Shown piece after piece: positions 47,578 through 58,534 of a stretch of DNA of 64,000 nt. How positions within the stretch are numbered: the first letter of the stretch is position 1; every line of letters starts with the position of its first letter. This DNA comes from Acephala macrosclerotiorum (Eukaryota > Ascomycota > Leotiomycetes > Helotiales > Mollisiaceae). A model generated the notes under the pieces. That model saw only the letters and a program-made list of their open reading frames with translations, was not told where the DNA came from and made no database searches. Where the stretch lies: positions 474,238 to 538,237 of the forward strand of contig MU119214.1 of assembly GCA_014904845.1 (NCBI GenBank). The letters run 5' to 3'. The translations under genes were made by a program, and so were the position numbers.

Positions 47578-49481
47578 CTAATCCTCTGCTGGGCCAGCAC
47601 CTCCGCCACCCGCTTGTCTTGCAGCCTTTGCACTGCAGATATCGTCTACCCTCAGAAGCAGGCAAGCAGACTAGACTAGATTAGCGTGAACCAAACGAAA
47701 CAAGAACAGAACAAAACATACCTCAATAGCGGTCTTGATGCTCTGCAACTTGATAGCTTCCGGCTCCCAAACACCATACTCTCTCATATCAGCCAACTTG
47801 CCAGTGTCTCCATCAATACCCCATGTGCTGCCACCCTCTGCATGCTTCGCTCTTAGTGCAGTTAGGACTCTAACAGGACTAGCACCAGCATTCTGGATCA
47901 GGGTTCTTGGAATGACTTCCATAGCCTCTGCAATAGCCTTGTAAGGCCACTGTTGAACACCGTCAATACTCTTGGCCAGCTGTCCAAGTCTAACCGCGAC
48001 AGCCATTTCCGTAGCACCTCCACCCGGTGAAAGTCTGGGGTGGAACATAACATTTCTCGCCACAGCCATCGCATCAGCAAGATTCCTGTCAATCTCGTTC
48101 AAGATATCCTTTGATGGACCTCGGAGGAGAATCGTGCAAGCCTTGGGAGATTTGCACTTGGTAAGGAAGGTGAAGTATTCGTCGCCAATCTTCTCGATTT
48201 CAAAGAGACCGCATTGTGTTCCTACATCGGATTCTTGGAGATCTTCGACTCTGTTAACGACGGTGGCACCGACGGCTCTGGCTATTCTGTTGTTGTCTGT
48301 CTTGCGGACTCGGCGGAGCGCAGTGACGTTTGCCTTCATGAGGTAGTGTTGTGCGAGATCTGGCTTGTTAGCATAACTCAAACTTCATGAGAGGGATGCA
48401 TACCAGAAACTCCCTTCTCAGTGATGACCAAATCAGGCTTCATTGCCAGAACAGCATCACACATAAGCTTAACCTGCTCCTCCTCAATCTGCAGAATCTT
48501 GTTCCAGTCTTCCTCCTTACTGATCTCAATATTTGTCTGCGATTCTCCCTTCTTATACTCCAACGTGCAATCCAATAACACAATCCTAGGATTCTCTATC
48601 CGTCTCCTCATCTTCGGATGTGTAATGTCCTTGTTCAGCATAACTCCATCCAAAACACAGCTATCCTCAATCTCTCCTCCAGGAACCTTCTCAACCCGTG
48701 CATAGCGCTTGATGTCAACCTCCTTCTTGCCACCGGCGTCGAAAGTTACGGTTCGTACGGCTTTCAAGGCGAGGTTGCACATCAGTTCAGACCATCTGGA
48801 AACGAATTTTGTGCCGATGGATGAGGAGATCAGTTGATACATGGCTTTGTCGTCGTTAATGTCGACTGGGAGGGAGATCTCGTCGATGATTTCGAGGGCA
48901 TCTTTAAGGGCGTGCTTGAATGCTGAGATGATCACAACGGGGTGGATGTTTCGCTCTAATTGTGGGAGGGCTTGGGCTAGAATCTCACCAGCTGGTAGAC
49001 ATTAGCTATGATTTCGAGAAGGTATATATGGCGTACCAAGAATTATGACAGTTGTAGTTCCGTCTCCTACTTCCTCGTCTTGTGTTCTACTGAGCTCGAT
49101 CATGCTCTTTGCTGCTGGATGCGACACTTCGATTTCTCGTAGAATGGCATGACCATCATTTGTCAAGACAATACCTCCCATAGGATCCAACAGCATCTTT
49201 AGCATAGCCTTCGGTCCTAAACATGATCGGATGATATCTGCGACACTGCGAAAGGTCAGTCCTGAGCATTTGGTACCATGATGGTGGGGCTGTTGATGGA
49301 GCTCACGTTTTGGCTGCGGTGATGTTCGAGAGCTGTGCTTTTCTTCCGGTCTGCCTATCACCACTCTGGGTGTCTAATCAAAGCTGTCAGCGCCGATATT
49401 CTAAAGTTCGAGCTTCCAACGCATGTTGTCCCTGGAGCTCGTGGACATTGACGTACTCATAACTAGAACTGGGGCCTGCAT
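47578..49481 (-). CDS. CCT3: T-complex chaperonin subunit gamma
   Basis: Gamma subunit of the cytosolic chaperonin TRiC/CCT, which folds actin, tubulin and other proteins using ATP. Six exons (49481-49457, 49373-49307, 49245-49037, 48991-48404, 48359-47722, 47670-47578) give 539 aa, the normal length. Visible features are the start MQAPVLVMNTQSGDR, the nucleotide-binding motifs LDPMGGIVLTNDGHAIL and EEVGDGTTTVI, the conserved RIVLLDCTLEYKKGESQT of the gamma class, CTILLRGPSKDILNEIDRNL, and the second ATP motif SPGGGATEMA. The C-terminus ends in a short Gly-rich tail. Intron-rich 5' half, intact throughout. Confidence 0.97.
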
Positions 49482-49835
49482 CTTGAAAGGAGGCCCGGGC
49501 CGGTTCGAAGATTGTGAGAGATTATGCTTAACGGTAGGTGTATTATGGTTGAGCGATCAAGGAAGGCGGCGAGAGAGTTGGTGGTGGTTCTGAAGCTCTT
49601 CCAATCTTTGCATACAAAGCGCGTTGAACTTCGCGTCCATCAAGCAAAAATATAAGTGGGTCCATTTTTGGTTGCCGCCTATCACCAGGGGTAAATCCAC
49701 GAGCTTCCATCTATCGCCAAATTGCATGTCCTATTGATGAAGAGTATTTTGGAACTATTTGAAGTCATGTTCTTCGCTTAGTTATTACACATATTTACAT
49801 TACATTTTCGATAACGATGCCAGCACCAATATCGT
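49482..49835. promoter_or_regulatory. CCT3 upstream region
   Basis: 354 bp between the CCT3 start and the 3' end of the SDR gene, both on the minus strand. It must hold the CCT3 promoter; no particular element claimed. Confidence 0.4.
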
Positions 49836-50948
49836 CTAGATCAAGCTCTCTTTCTCGCTCACATTTCTTCTCGCAAAGCCCTTCATAGCAGTATCTACCC
49901 CAGCCATTTTCCTCAGAATAGCCTGCACACCCACAGGCATAACATTCAACCAATCAATCCACCTGGCGTAAAGTGGCGTAGCCAAAACCGCACTGCTACC
50001 GCCATCAATCGCTGCAATAACTTCCTTCGCAACATCCACCGGCTCTAGTACTGGGGCAAAGAACCCGTTGGGGGATTCTACTCCGTTGAAAAGTGGTGTG
50101 CTGAGTTGTCCTGGTGTGACCAAGATCGTCTTGATGCCTGGGTATGCTTTCAACTCAGCGGTCAAGGACTTGTGCATTGCTGTAATGGCAGCTTTCGATG
50201 CAGCATAATCCGTCAACCCAGCTGCGCCTGTCACCCCTATTACGCTGGAGATAGAGACTATCGTTCCTGCTCCAGCGCGGACCATACCAGGTAGGAACGT
50301 CTTGAGTGTATAGAAGTGCGAAAGGAGGTTGACATGAAGGCTGCGATCAATCTCGTCTGTGGAAAGGTCGAGGAGAGGTTTGCCATTGACGATTCCAGCG
50401 TTGTTGATCAGGACAGTCGGTGTTCCAAGCTAGAGCAAGTCAACACCTGCCATTTCTAAAAAATGTGAGTAATAACTTACATCTCGCTCAATCTCAATAG
50501 CTACACGCGCAAGCTGCTCCTTGTCCGACACATCGCATTTATACGCCGTCACACCTCGCGCTTCTCCAGACTCGAGCTCCTTGACGTCCAAAATAGCAAC
50601 GGTAGCCCCTCTCATCCCATAGACCTCTGCGATCAAAAGACCCAGCCCGCTTGCTCCGCCTGTAATAACAATAACCTCCTCCGAAAGGTCCACCTTCCTC
50701 GGCTTCGCGTATGCGATTTGTCGATTGAGGACGTTCAAAAAGTACAGCGCCGTGAGCAACGAAGCGTATCCGATCGAGATGTGCATAGCAGGATGATGCC
50801 ATACCATCGCTTGGGCGCGCATACAAAGTGGTATCATCCATGCCACGAACGGGTGGAGGAAGGTAACGTTAAGGACTTTGAGAAAGAGGTCGACTGAAAT
50901 GGGCTTTGCCCAATGGAGCTCTGGCGGTTGTTGCTGCTGGGACGACAT
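49836..50948 (-). CDS. Short-chain dehydrogenase/reductase, membrane-anchored
   Basis: NAD(P)-dependent oxidoreductase of the classical SDR superfamily, resembling the retSDR2/17-beta-HSD11 branch that sits on ER and lipid droplets. Two exons (50948-50481 and 50429-49836) with a 51-nt intron give 353 aa. A hydrophobic N-terminal segment (about residues 20-75) precedes the Rossmann domain. Motifs are the cofactor site TGGASGLG (about 96-103), NNAG just after the splice, SISSV with the catalytic Ser, and YAASK with catalytic Tyr near 231 and Lys near 235. The Asp in ILDVKE after the second strand suggests NAD preference, an inference. Substrate unknown, probably a sterol, retinoid-like or fatty alcohol. 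Confidence 0.92.
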
Positions 50949-51726
50949 TTTGGGGGTATAATTGCAGAAAGGGATTCTTGCTGAGAGAAAGTATAGGAAA
51001 GAAGTGAAGAAGAAGGAGAAAGTTTTCAAGCTGGCCTCATGTTCTCAGTGGTTCGAAGATGAGACGAGTCTCCTCGAAACGGAGGTCACCAGCGTTTCAT
51101 CGCGACGAGGCCAGCGGCACGACATCCGTGCACTTCAGCCTTCTCCAGCCTCGTGCTAGCTTAGGAGGAACTTTGTCGGAACATCGATGCTGTTCTTTCT
51201 TCATGAAAGTTTTGTATTTCTTCATATGCATGGAATTATGCTATTTAACTGCGGTGAAGTCTCACTGATTTCTCAGGGCTATGAGGATGCTGCAAGCAGC
51301 TTGGTCGCATGCTGTCCCCATGCAACCCCACAATCCTGCCTGCGACAACTTCGATTCGCACGTTTACCTTTTCTACCAGAAGATACCCAACCTTCGGAAT
51401 CTTATTTACTTCAGTTCTCACTGAGAGCCGCAACTTCTGAATCATCCTGTACACGCGACAAAATGCTGTCTTATCAAACACAATATTAAGTGTCCCTCTG
51501 TTGCGGCACAGCCCGTCTCGATGCAGACTGCCTTGCCATTCTTCGCCTTGACGATCGAATCACACTAAGGTCGAACTGGTAGAGGGAGGTGTACCGGCAG
51601 ATACTCTTGTTTGGGAACATGGCCCGATTTCTTGACCAGCGTCTAGTCGTGCTGTATTTATCTGATAATTCCGCACGTAGCAGGAACGTTTGCGACCTCG
51701 TGCCAGGTCTCTGGCAAGTTGTCAGA
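50949..51726. other. Intergenic region
   Basis: About 0.8 kb upstream of the SDR gene, in a divergent arrangement with the decayed glycoprotein gene. No gene seen. Confidence 0.35.
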
Positions 51727-53516
51727 ATGTTGGTCCCAGCGGTGAAAGCTCTCGCCTCTCAAATATCCGGAATTGCTTTACTGCTGCTATGTCTATTGAT
51801 TCATTGTACGTCCTAGTTCTGCTTTCTGAATTCTCTTTCACGTGTTAACTGGTACGCTTACATATTCACCGGCTGGCCTTGCGCAATCATGCTCCTCGGA
51901 CGACCTACATGCCTTCGTAGGTCTTGGGGATATGCGCGTCAACATTAAACGACTGCTGGTAGACATTTAAGGTGCATGTGACATACCCAGCGTTCGCGGC
52001 TATGGGAATTTGTCGTACTCAGCGTGGGCTGTCAACAGCTCAGAGGAAATCGGTACCCTCAGTCCAAAGGGCTGTAATCTGATCGATGGATCCGTTTACA
52101 TACGTTCAAACTATTCTGGACAATCCATTCTCAATGGAGTTCAGGTTATCACAGGCGGGATTACGATTGAAGGGTCCCTCTTTTGTCCTTCAGCGAATAT
52201 TACGGCAATATCCATGCCAGATCTGTCGCATTTAGGAACCCTCCTTGCTCAATATGTTGGTCCCCAACTGACGAGTATCTCGATGACAAGTCTTCTCAAG
52301 ATCACTGATCTTGATCTTGAGCTGTCTGGACCCGCTGAACTGAACTTCACCAACTTAATAAATGCAACAAACATGCTTTTAATGGGCCCATAAATAGGTA
52401 TTTCACCTCAGTCATTCACCATGTCTCTGTTACCTAATCCGATAATGCAGCATGGACTTCAATTCTCTCACGAATGTTGTTGGCAGCCTAGGGATCAGCA
52501 GTGGTACTTCATGTCTAGCACCATCGAACTTATGTCACAATGCAAGCACTGTTGTTCCTCCGCTAGCCCTCAGGTTCCCGTCACTAGTCAACGCTACCAG
52601 TATCGACTTTTCCGGGAACCTTTCTGGACTTTATATGCCTAACCTTGCCATGGCACACAACGGCAACATCGGTGGTCAACGGATAGGAATCGCGGTGGAA
52701 ACCTATGGCAATCCAATTGACATTTCATTCCCAAACCTGGATACCTTGTCTGACGCAATCTTGGCTGGTACTATGAGAATGTATTTTCCCTTCTCAACAA
52801 ATGATTCGGACATCATTGATCGATGTTTATAGTATATCGTTTCCCCACCTCCAAAACATTCCTAGACAGCTCAGCATCGAAGCCGCGACTCCCATGAATC
52901 TGGATCTCTCAATCCTCAAGCAACGAGCATCAGCGTCAGAGGGAACGTCACAGGGTACGTTGAGCATTTCTTCATCGTATCCTTTCCCTTTATCAAATAT
53001 CGAAATATTGATTCGAATAGGGTGGCATCCCCAGCGCTCGGGAATATAACAACTCTAGAGATATACTCCTCTCTTCCCCTCAACTGTTCATTGACCCAGC
53101 AAGTCTTCCAACAGATTCGGCACTCCTTAAACGGATACTCGTGCTACTCTCATGGCTCCACCAACTCCGCGTCCCTCTCAGAAGGAGCAAAAGTAGGCAT
53201 TGGATTCGGAGCTGTTCTTGCCGGTGCCGTGATTTTCACTTGCGGTTTTTGGGTTTGGTGGCGTTGGAAGAGGAATCGAGACATAGCAAAGAGACCACCT
53301 GTGGTTGAGCATGAATTGCAAGATTGAAACAGGAGGAATGTACATGATACGAACGATGGGCCGCCGGAGTATGGCTCTATGGCTGAGACGGAGTTTGGGA
53401 GCGCGGATAGTGAGAATACGGTTGTTGCTGATGTGGGACAGGCTTCCGTGCAGAGGGCAAGAACGAATGCTAATGCTGCGGCGGAAGAGAGCCGGGGAGC
53501 CGGGTCGGCGGCTTGA
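51727..53516 (+). pseudogene. Decayed ECM33-like cell-surface glycoprotein
   Basis: Coding remnants of an Ecm33/receptor L-domain-type surface glycoprotein with one membrane helix. The likely start (51727) gives a hydrophobic signal-like segment (SGIALLLLCLLIHC). The body has the repeated strand pattern of L-domains (GSVYIRSNYSG, GGITIEGSLFC, ISMPDLSHLGTLL, GNLSGLYMPNL, NVTGVASPALGN) and many N-glycosylation sites. Near the end come KVGIGFGAVLAGAVIF, a transmembrane helix and WRWKRNRD. The frame breaks near 52375, 52815 and 52910; each break is repaired by moving one base. A TGA at 53325-53327 interrupts a frame that then stays open to 53516 with typical tail sequence (PPEYGSMAETEFG). Introns at about 52395-52450 and 52955-53020 are still recognisable. 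The 5' splice structure is unclear. Confidence 0.7.
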
Positions 53517-54156
53517 GTTGGGTCGCGAATAGATTTATGTTTGCTTTATACTCGACTGCTTTCTTTCATGTCTTTCTTCCAAGCTTCCTAAAGTGGAACA
53601 AGGGGCCATTCCTCAAGGAGAAGTCACGCCGTGGCCTAGTTCTCCAGGACGAGTGTGTAGACTGCGTTTAGTTTTGTTTCTTGCAACGGGGAGGGACATC
53701 ATCGCTTTTCGTGGCAAGTTCAATACTCCAGCTTCAAAGGGAGCAGTACATCTGTTTCAAGCTCGTGATTTCTCCAAATAGTTTTGGCTCAATCTCCTTT
53801 GGTCTGTCTTGGCAGGAAGTAGGTCATTTGAGTAGCATCTTGCTTCAAGAAATACGAGAGGAGGTTAGCGCCGAGAACTCCGTAGTTACGGGGCTCGCTT
53901 CCCGAGTTGGATCAGAAAGCCATCAAGGCACCTGATACAACACATTCATGTTAGTATCTCAATCGGGCGATAGAAGTTGGCGATACTGGAAAGTCCATGG
54001 ACTTTCCGAGCCCCTGTGCTGCCGGCTATGAGTCATCGTCACGGGCCTAAGAACTATCTCCTCGGACTTCCTCTAAACGGAATCAGAATTTCTTTATATA
54101 TCGTCGTTATAAGTTGGTACGTATTCAGGATTGTCATCCATTTCAAATCATTCTCA
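53517..54156. other. Intergenic region
   Basis: 640 bp, no supported gene; holds the promoter of the quinone oxidoreductase gene. Confidence 0.35.
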
Positions 54157-55207
54157 ATGGCTTTATCCACTACCCCAACCAGCATGAAAGGCGTTGTCAT
54201 CGAGCAAGCAGGTGACACCTCAGTCCTCCAATACAAAACCGATCTCCCAGTCCCCATTCCCAAAGATGGAGAAGTACTCATCAAAAACGACTTCATCGGC
54301 ATAAATTTCATAGATATGTTCGTACCTCGTCCTCTCTGTCCTATCTCATCCAACCACACTGACCCAATCAAACAGAAATTTCCGCTCCGGCCGCTATCCC
54401 CTCCCTATGCCTCACATCCTCGGTGTCGAAGCAGAAGGAACTATCATCTCCACCTCCGGCAAGACTAACGATCTCAAAACCGGCACCCGTGTAGCCTGGA
54501 TTGGATCTAGCGCTTACGCGGAATATAGCGCCGCCTCAACTTCAAAAGTCTATCCTCTCCCTTCGGGTCTTAAACCAGGAGTAGCGGCAGCTTCGCTATC
54601 CCAAGGCCTGACGGCGTTGACGTTCATTGAAAAGTCGTATAAGGTAGAGAAAGGAGATTGGATCCTAGTCCAAGGTGCATCTGGTGGCGTTGGGTTGTGG
54701 CTTTGTCAGTTGTTGAGAGCTGTTGGTGCGAGGGTCATTGGCACCGCTTCCTCTGATGCCAAACTTCAATTAGCAAGAGAGAATGGTGCAGAATTCGTCT
54801 TGAACTATAGTTCTGACGACATCGTCGCCCGTGTTCTCGAACTCACAAACGGGGCGGGAGTAGCAGCCATCTTTGACAGCGTTGGAGCTGCAACGTTCGA
54901 TACGGGAATGAAGAGTCTGGCGCGAGATGGGACGATGGTTAGTATTGGGAATACTTCTGGTGCTGTCCCTCCTTTCTCAATTACGGATTTGTTGGCAAAG
55001 AATTTGAGGGTTATGAAACCGTCTGTTTTGGGATATCTACAGACAAGGGAAGAGTTTGTTGCGTGGGCTGAAAAATTGTTTGATTTTGTGATCAAGGAGA
55101 GGATTGATGGGATGGTTTGGAAGACGTATCCCTTGGAGAATGTTAAGGAGGCGCATGGGGACATGGAGGGGAGGAAGACGAGTGGAAAGTTGTTGTTGAA
55201 GGTCTAG
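54157..55207 (+). CDS. Quinone oxidoreductase (zeta-crystallin-like MDR)
   Basis: NADPH-dependent quinone or enone reductase of the medium-chain dehydrogenase/reductase superfamily, cytosolic, like yeast Zta1. Two exons (54157-54317 and 54376-55207) with a 58-nt intron give 330 aa. The intron starts at GTTCGT within codon 54; this gives the normal family sequence RSGRYPLPMPHILGVEAEG after the splice. The cofactor motif VQGASGGVG lies near residue 153, followed by GARVIGTASSDAKLQLAREN. The catalytic zinc ligands of alcohol dehydrogenases are absent, as normal for quinone reductases. C-terminal part intact. Confidence 0.93.
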
Positions 55208-55971
55208 AAGGGGAAGGGAGGGTTTCATAGACGAGTTGATGGGGAAATTGAAGAGAAATCGTGTATTCGAAAACCATCAATGTTTTCTTCGCCGCTCACA
55301 CTTGAGAAGGATCAGGATGGCGAGGACGGTGGACGGGAAGTTCAGCCCTACGATCGGCGAAGTGCTGATGCTATCAAGATCTTGGAGCCGAAAGGCAACT
55401 GGAAGCCACGGTTCTTGGGTGTCCTGTGATTCGACTTCGACTGAGCAAATTCTTCGACCGATTTGAAGCCAGTAACACAAGGTCTCCTTCGCTCCTCATT
55501 TTGGCCCCCAATGTACAGGGTCATGAACAAAATTCTCTCGTAAAACGGTTGACCGCGAGTGGGGAGACGAGCAGGCTTAACAACTTCTTGTGATTGATTC
55601 TTCATCGGTGATAGAAGAATCACCTTTGATATTGATATTCGAATCTTGAGGGGGGGCTGAAACGAGGGCTTGATCTGATACGATGAAGTGAATTTCATTG
55701 GACAGGAAGGAACCAAGCTCTCCTACCCCTGAAAACAAGCGAGATATTTCTGTTGATCTATAGCCAGATGAAGCTTAATTTCAATTTAATGCCGGGGTTG
55801 TCATCCGAAGTTGACCCAAGCGACATCAGGGGAGACTGTGCCGCAAAGCTGCATGTTTAAGGTCTATTTACGTATCATATCGAAGCGCCACTTTCTTCCC
55901 GGTTTCTTTCTTTCCCCTTCCTCCCCAGATGTTTCTGCCCCGCGATCAAGCGCAAGACGGATATTGAAGCC
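55208..55971. other. Intergenic region
   Basis: 760 bp. A 122-codon open frame on the minus strand (55348-55716) has no known family and is not called. Pyrimidine-rich stretch before 55972 fits a promoter/5' UTR. Confidence 0.35.
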
Positions 55972-57441
55972 ATGGTATGTAAAGATACGAAATATCAAGA
56001 AGGCCATCGTGTTCAAACACTAACACCTTTCCAGGTTGTGCAATATCTTCTCCAAGTCCTGGTCCTCGCTGGTCTTTCATCTGGTGCATTAGCAGCAGCT
56101 GAAGTCAATACCACGACCTTTCTCGTTCTTCCCATTACGAATCAATCTAAAGGATTAACATTCAACGACTGGATCACTCTCTTCACACTATGCCTCGCTC
56201 CCCTTATCGCCCACATCCTTTCCGGTGTACCTAAAACCGTATACCTCGCTCAGAACAGACCCGACTGGCACCACCAACTTGGTCTCTACAATCCTACAAC
56301 CATCCTATGGCGCTACTTCGCGATCGCGGACCGACGGATGAGGGCGAAATCCTGGAATGCTGCAGACATGTCAGCAAGCAACGCATATTTCTGGACACCT
56401 CGAGGCTGGGATGGATCCGAAGCGATTTCTCGAAAGAGTCGCGAATACTGCATTACACTACCAGAGACCTCACATGCATCACTCCTCTCAGCACAGTCAA
56501 TTAAGACCCTCATCATCACTCTGCAGGGTGCAAACGCCGCCTATGTCCTCATCATTGGCCTCTTTCCATCCAGCGCGGCGGCCGATCTCATCTTCTCAAA
56601 CACTGTTTCAATTGGCTCCATATTCTTTCCCCTTGCTGTCTTTGGACTTCTGAGGCTTTTGGCTGCCTCCTGGCTCACGGAGGAGTACGTTTATGTCAAT
56701 TGCGAAAATGGCCAAACCACTACTGTTACACCGCAGCCTTCACAGTCTGATGGGCCGGAAAAGATTAAGCTCGTGCAAGTTCGCACTCCCTCCACGAATG
56801 ATTTGTTGGATATGTCGGACGTATGGAGCGGGGAAGACTTTAAACCTCAAAACAACTGGAAAAGTTGGCTATTCCGCGCGTTCTTCCTTTTTCCGATCAT
56901 CGGCCTCATTATTTTGTGCGTGTACTATATTGCGCCGACGAATAGATCTGGAGCTCAGAGCATACTGACTGCTACCACTTTCACACTGGTCCTCTTCTAC
57001 CTGTTCTTCCTCTCAGTCACCGCGCTCGTCTATGGGTACTACTTCATGCGTGGACGCAACACAACAACGGTCCTTCCCTGTGTCACATCGCGATGGTATC
57101 AGGTGTACACCTGTTTGCTTGGAGGTTTGATGCTGGTACTCGTCGTGATCGCCTCGATCGAGACTCGAAAGTCGGCATGCGGATATTACACAACATGGCC
57201 AGTCAATTACGACCCATGCTCAGGATTTTCTGTCTCAGCAGACTTGAACGCAACTGAAGGCATCTTTGGGCTTGCTGTTAGGGGAGGCGCTGCTACCAGT
57301 GGCTTTGTGTTCGACGAGCCGAATAACTTCACAAGTATTGTGTTTTTCAACGGAGTTTGTAGTAAGACTGGGAGTGCCACTGGCATTCAGGAGGTTCAAG
57401 TAGTTGGAAACTTCACCCCATTCGAATATACGTTCGAATAG
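55972..57441 (+). CDS. Polytopic membrane protein with ATG-only first exon
   Basis: Fungal membrane protein of unknown function. The best model has a first exon of just the ATG (55972-55974), a 60-nt intron (55975-56034, GTATGT donor, CACTAACACC branch region, CCAG acceptor) and a long second exon to 57441; 469 aa. Splicing puts a clean signal peptide directly after Met (VVQYLLQVLVLAGLSSGALA). The intron is a multiple of three and has no stop, so unspliced mRNA would encode 489 aa with a hydrophilic 20-residue extension. Hydrophobic helices follow the signal (WITLFTLCLAPLIAHIL, then about four more in the middle), and the C-terminal 100 residues look extracellular with Cys and N-glycosylation sites. 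A conserved-looking block WRYFAIADRRMRAKSWNAAD lies between helices. No domain name can be given. Confidence 0.7.
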   Translation: MVCKDTKYQEGHRVQTLTPFQVVQYLLQVLVLAGLSSGALAAAEVNTTTFLVLPITNQSKGLTFNDWITLFTLCLAPLIAHILSGVPKTVYLAQNRPDWHHQLGLYNPTTILWRYFAIADRRMRAKSWNAADMSASNAYFWTPRGWDGSEAISRKSREYCITLPETSHASLLSAQSIKTLIITLQGANAAYVLIIGLFPSSAAADLIFSNTVSIGSIFFPLAVFGLLRLLAASWLTEEYVYVNCENGQTTTVTPQPSQSDGPEKIKLVQVRTPSTNDLLDMSDVWSGEDFKPQNNWKSWLFRAFFLFPIIGLIILCVYYIAPTNRSGAQSILTATTFTLVLFYLFFLSVTALVYGYYFMRGRNTTTVLPCVTSRWYQVYTCLLGGLMLVLVVIASIETRKSACGYYTTWPVNYDPCSGFSVSADLNATEGIFGLAVRGGAATSGFVFDEPNNFTSIVFFNGVCSKTGSATGIQEVQVVGNFTPFEYTFE

Positions 57442-57902
57442 ATTTCAAGGATATTTAGTATTTCAATGAATCATTTCAACACAGTATACTGCACTGAAAC
57501 ATTAGGTCACACATATGCTTGAATGAATCTCTGTCCTCACTCTACAAACTATGGCAAGGTAAAGTCCTCAAAGCCAGACGGACAATCGACTTGGTTCCAA
57601 AAAAGGAGCCAAGTTCGCTAAACCCATTTTCGAGTCGCTCTCCCACGCCTCCCAAGCCACTATCCTGAAGAGATGGAAATTATCGTCAGCATCAATCCTA
57701 CATATCTCGTTGTCCTTCGTTCCAAGGACATCCGACAGCACCTCGACGCGTACAACCCGCCACATGCACGCAAGTGAATCTGCCTACGTCATCTCCACCC
57801 AAAAGCTCACAGAGTAGCACGTATTCGGGAGCCAGTCATCCCAATTCCCCATTGTCTGCATAGATTTAAATAAGCACTTATTTTGGACTAATCAAATACA
57901 AA
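57442..57902. other. Intergenic region
   Basis: No supported gene; a minus-strand open frame at 57568-57765 is discussed among the rejected items. Confidence 0.3.
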
Positions 57903-57979
57903 GACTCCTTAGTGTAATGGCAGCACGTTTCCCACCAGTCTGGTGCTGGAGAAGGATTGGTTCGAATTCAGCAGAGGTC
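57903..57979 (+). tRNA. tRNA-like sequence, possibly a tRNA pseudogene
   Basis: The 77-nt stretch has an A-box-like segment (TTAGTGTAATGGCAGCAC, a normal D-arm) and a B-box-like segment (GGTTCGAATTC, one mismatch to consensus). The outer ends GACTCCT and AGAGGTC pair over six of seven positions. The middle does not fold into a standard anticodon arm: it contains CACCAGTCTGGTG, a tight hairpin, and a TTTCC/GGAGA pairing around an oversized loop, so either an intron or decay must be assumed. The anticodon cannot be assigned. Confidence 0.3.
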
Positions 57980-58534
57980 ACTCACTCACTAGGAATCGTT
58001 TTACTCTTTTGAACTTTGCTTTTCATGTTCTTCTCTTCTGTCTCTTGAGTTTCATTTTTGTGTGGTTGTGGGGTGATTTGCTTGAGCAGAGGTGAATGCT
58101 GCTTCCTTTGCGCTTGCGACACCAAGCCAAGCTATTGACACCGGATATTGGTTCTTAGCAACCTCTCAACTTTTGTCTATGTCTCCTAAATCAAGAATAG
58201 ACAATGGGAACTGCAGCCCCAGAGACTCTGTCTCTCTCTTCTTTATCCAAACTCGAACTAGAAGGGAACCGCCATACCATTAATTGGTACCCGAAACAAA
58301 TCCGACCTCAACCTTACCACTCGCAGTTTTGTCAAGCCCAACGCTGTGTTATTACCCATTTTGGGAAATCACTCGCCACATCGACGCGAGGCTGAATGCT
58401 TCCAAGCTAGCTTGAAAGGAACCAACAGGGGTATTTAGCCCTTCGCAGCTTTCTTTTCTTTTTCTCGCAACTTCATAACATCATCAGAATTTACGCTCAT
58501 CGACAATCTCATTCAGCCACTGTAAATATTAAAA
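57980..58534. other. Intergenic region
   Basis: No supported gene. Confidence 0.3.

Noticed and set aside
55348..55716. 122-codon minus-strand open frame
   Set aside because: No recognisable domain, low support; overlaps a plus-strand frame of similar quality.
57568..57840. Minus-strand frame with ACMWRVVRVEVLSDVLG-like sequence, continuing upstream past a TAG
   Set aside because: The composition looks coding and the same frame reopens beyond the stop, so it may be another relic, but I cannot recognise a family or splice sites.
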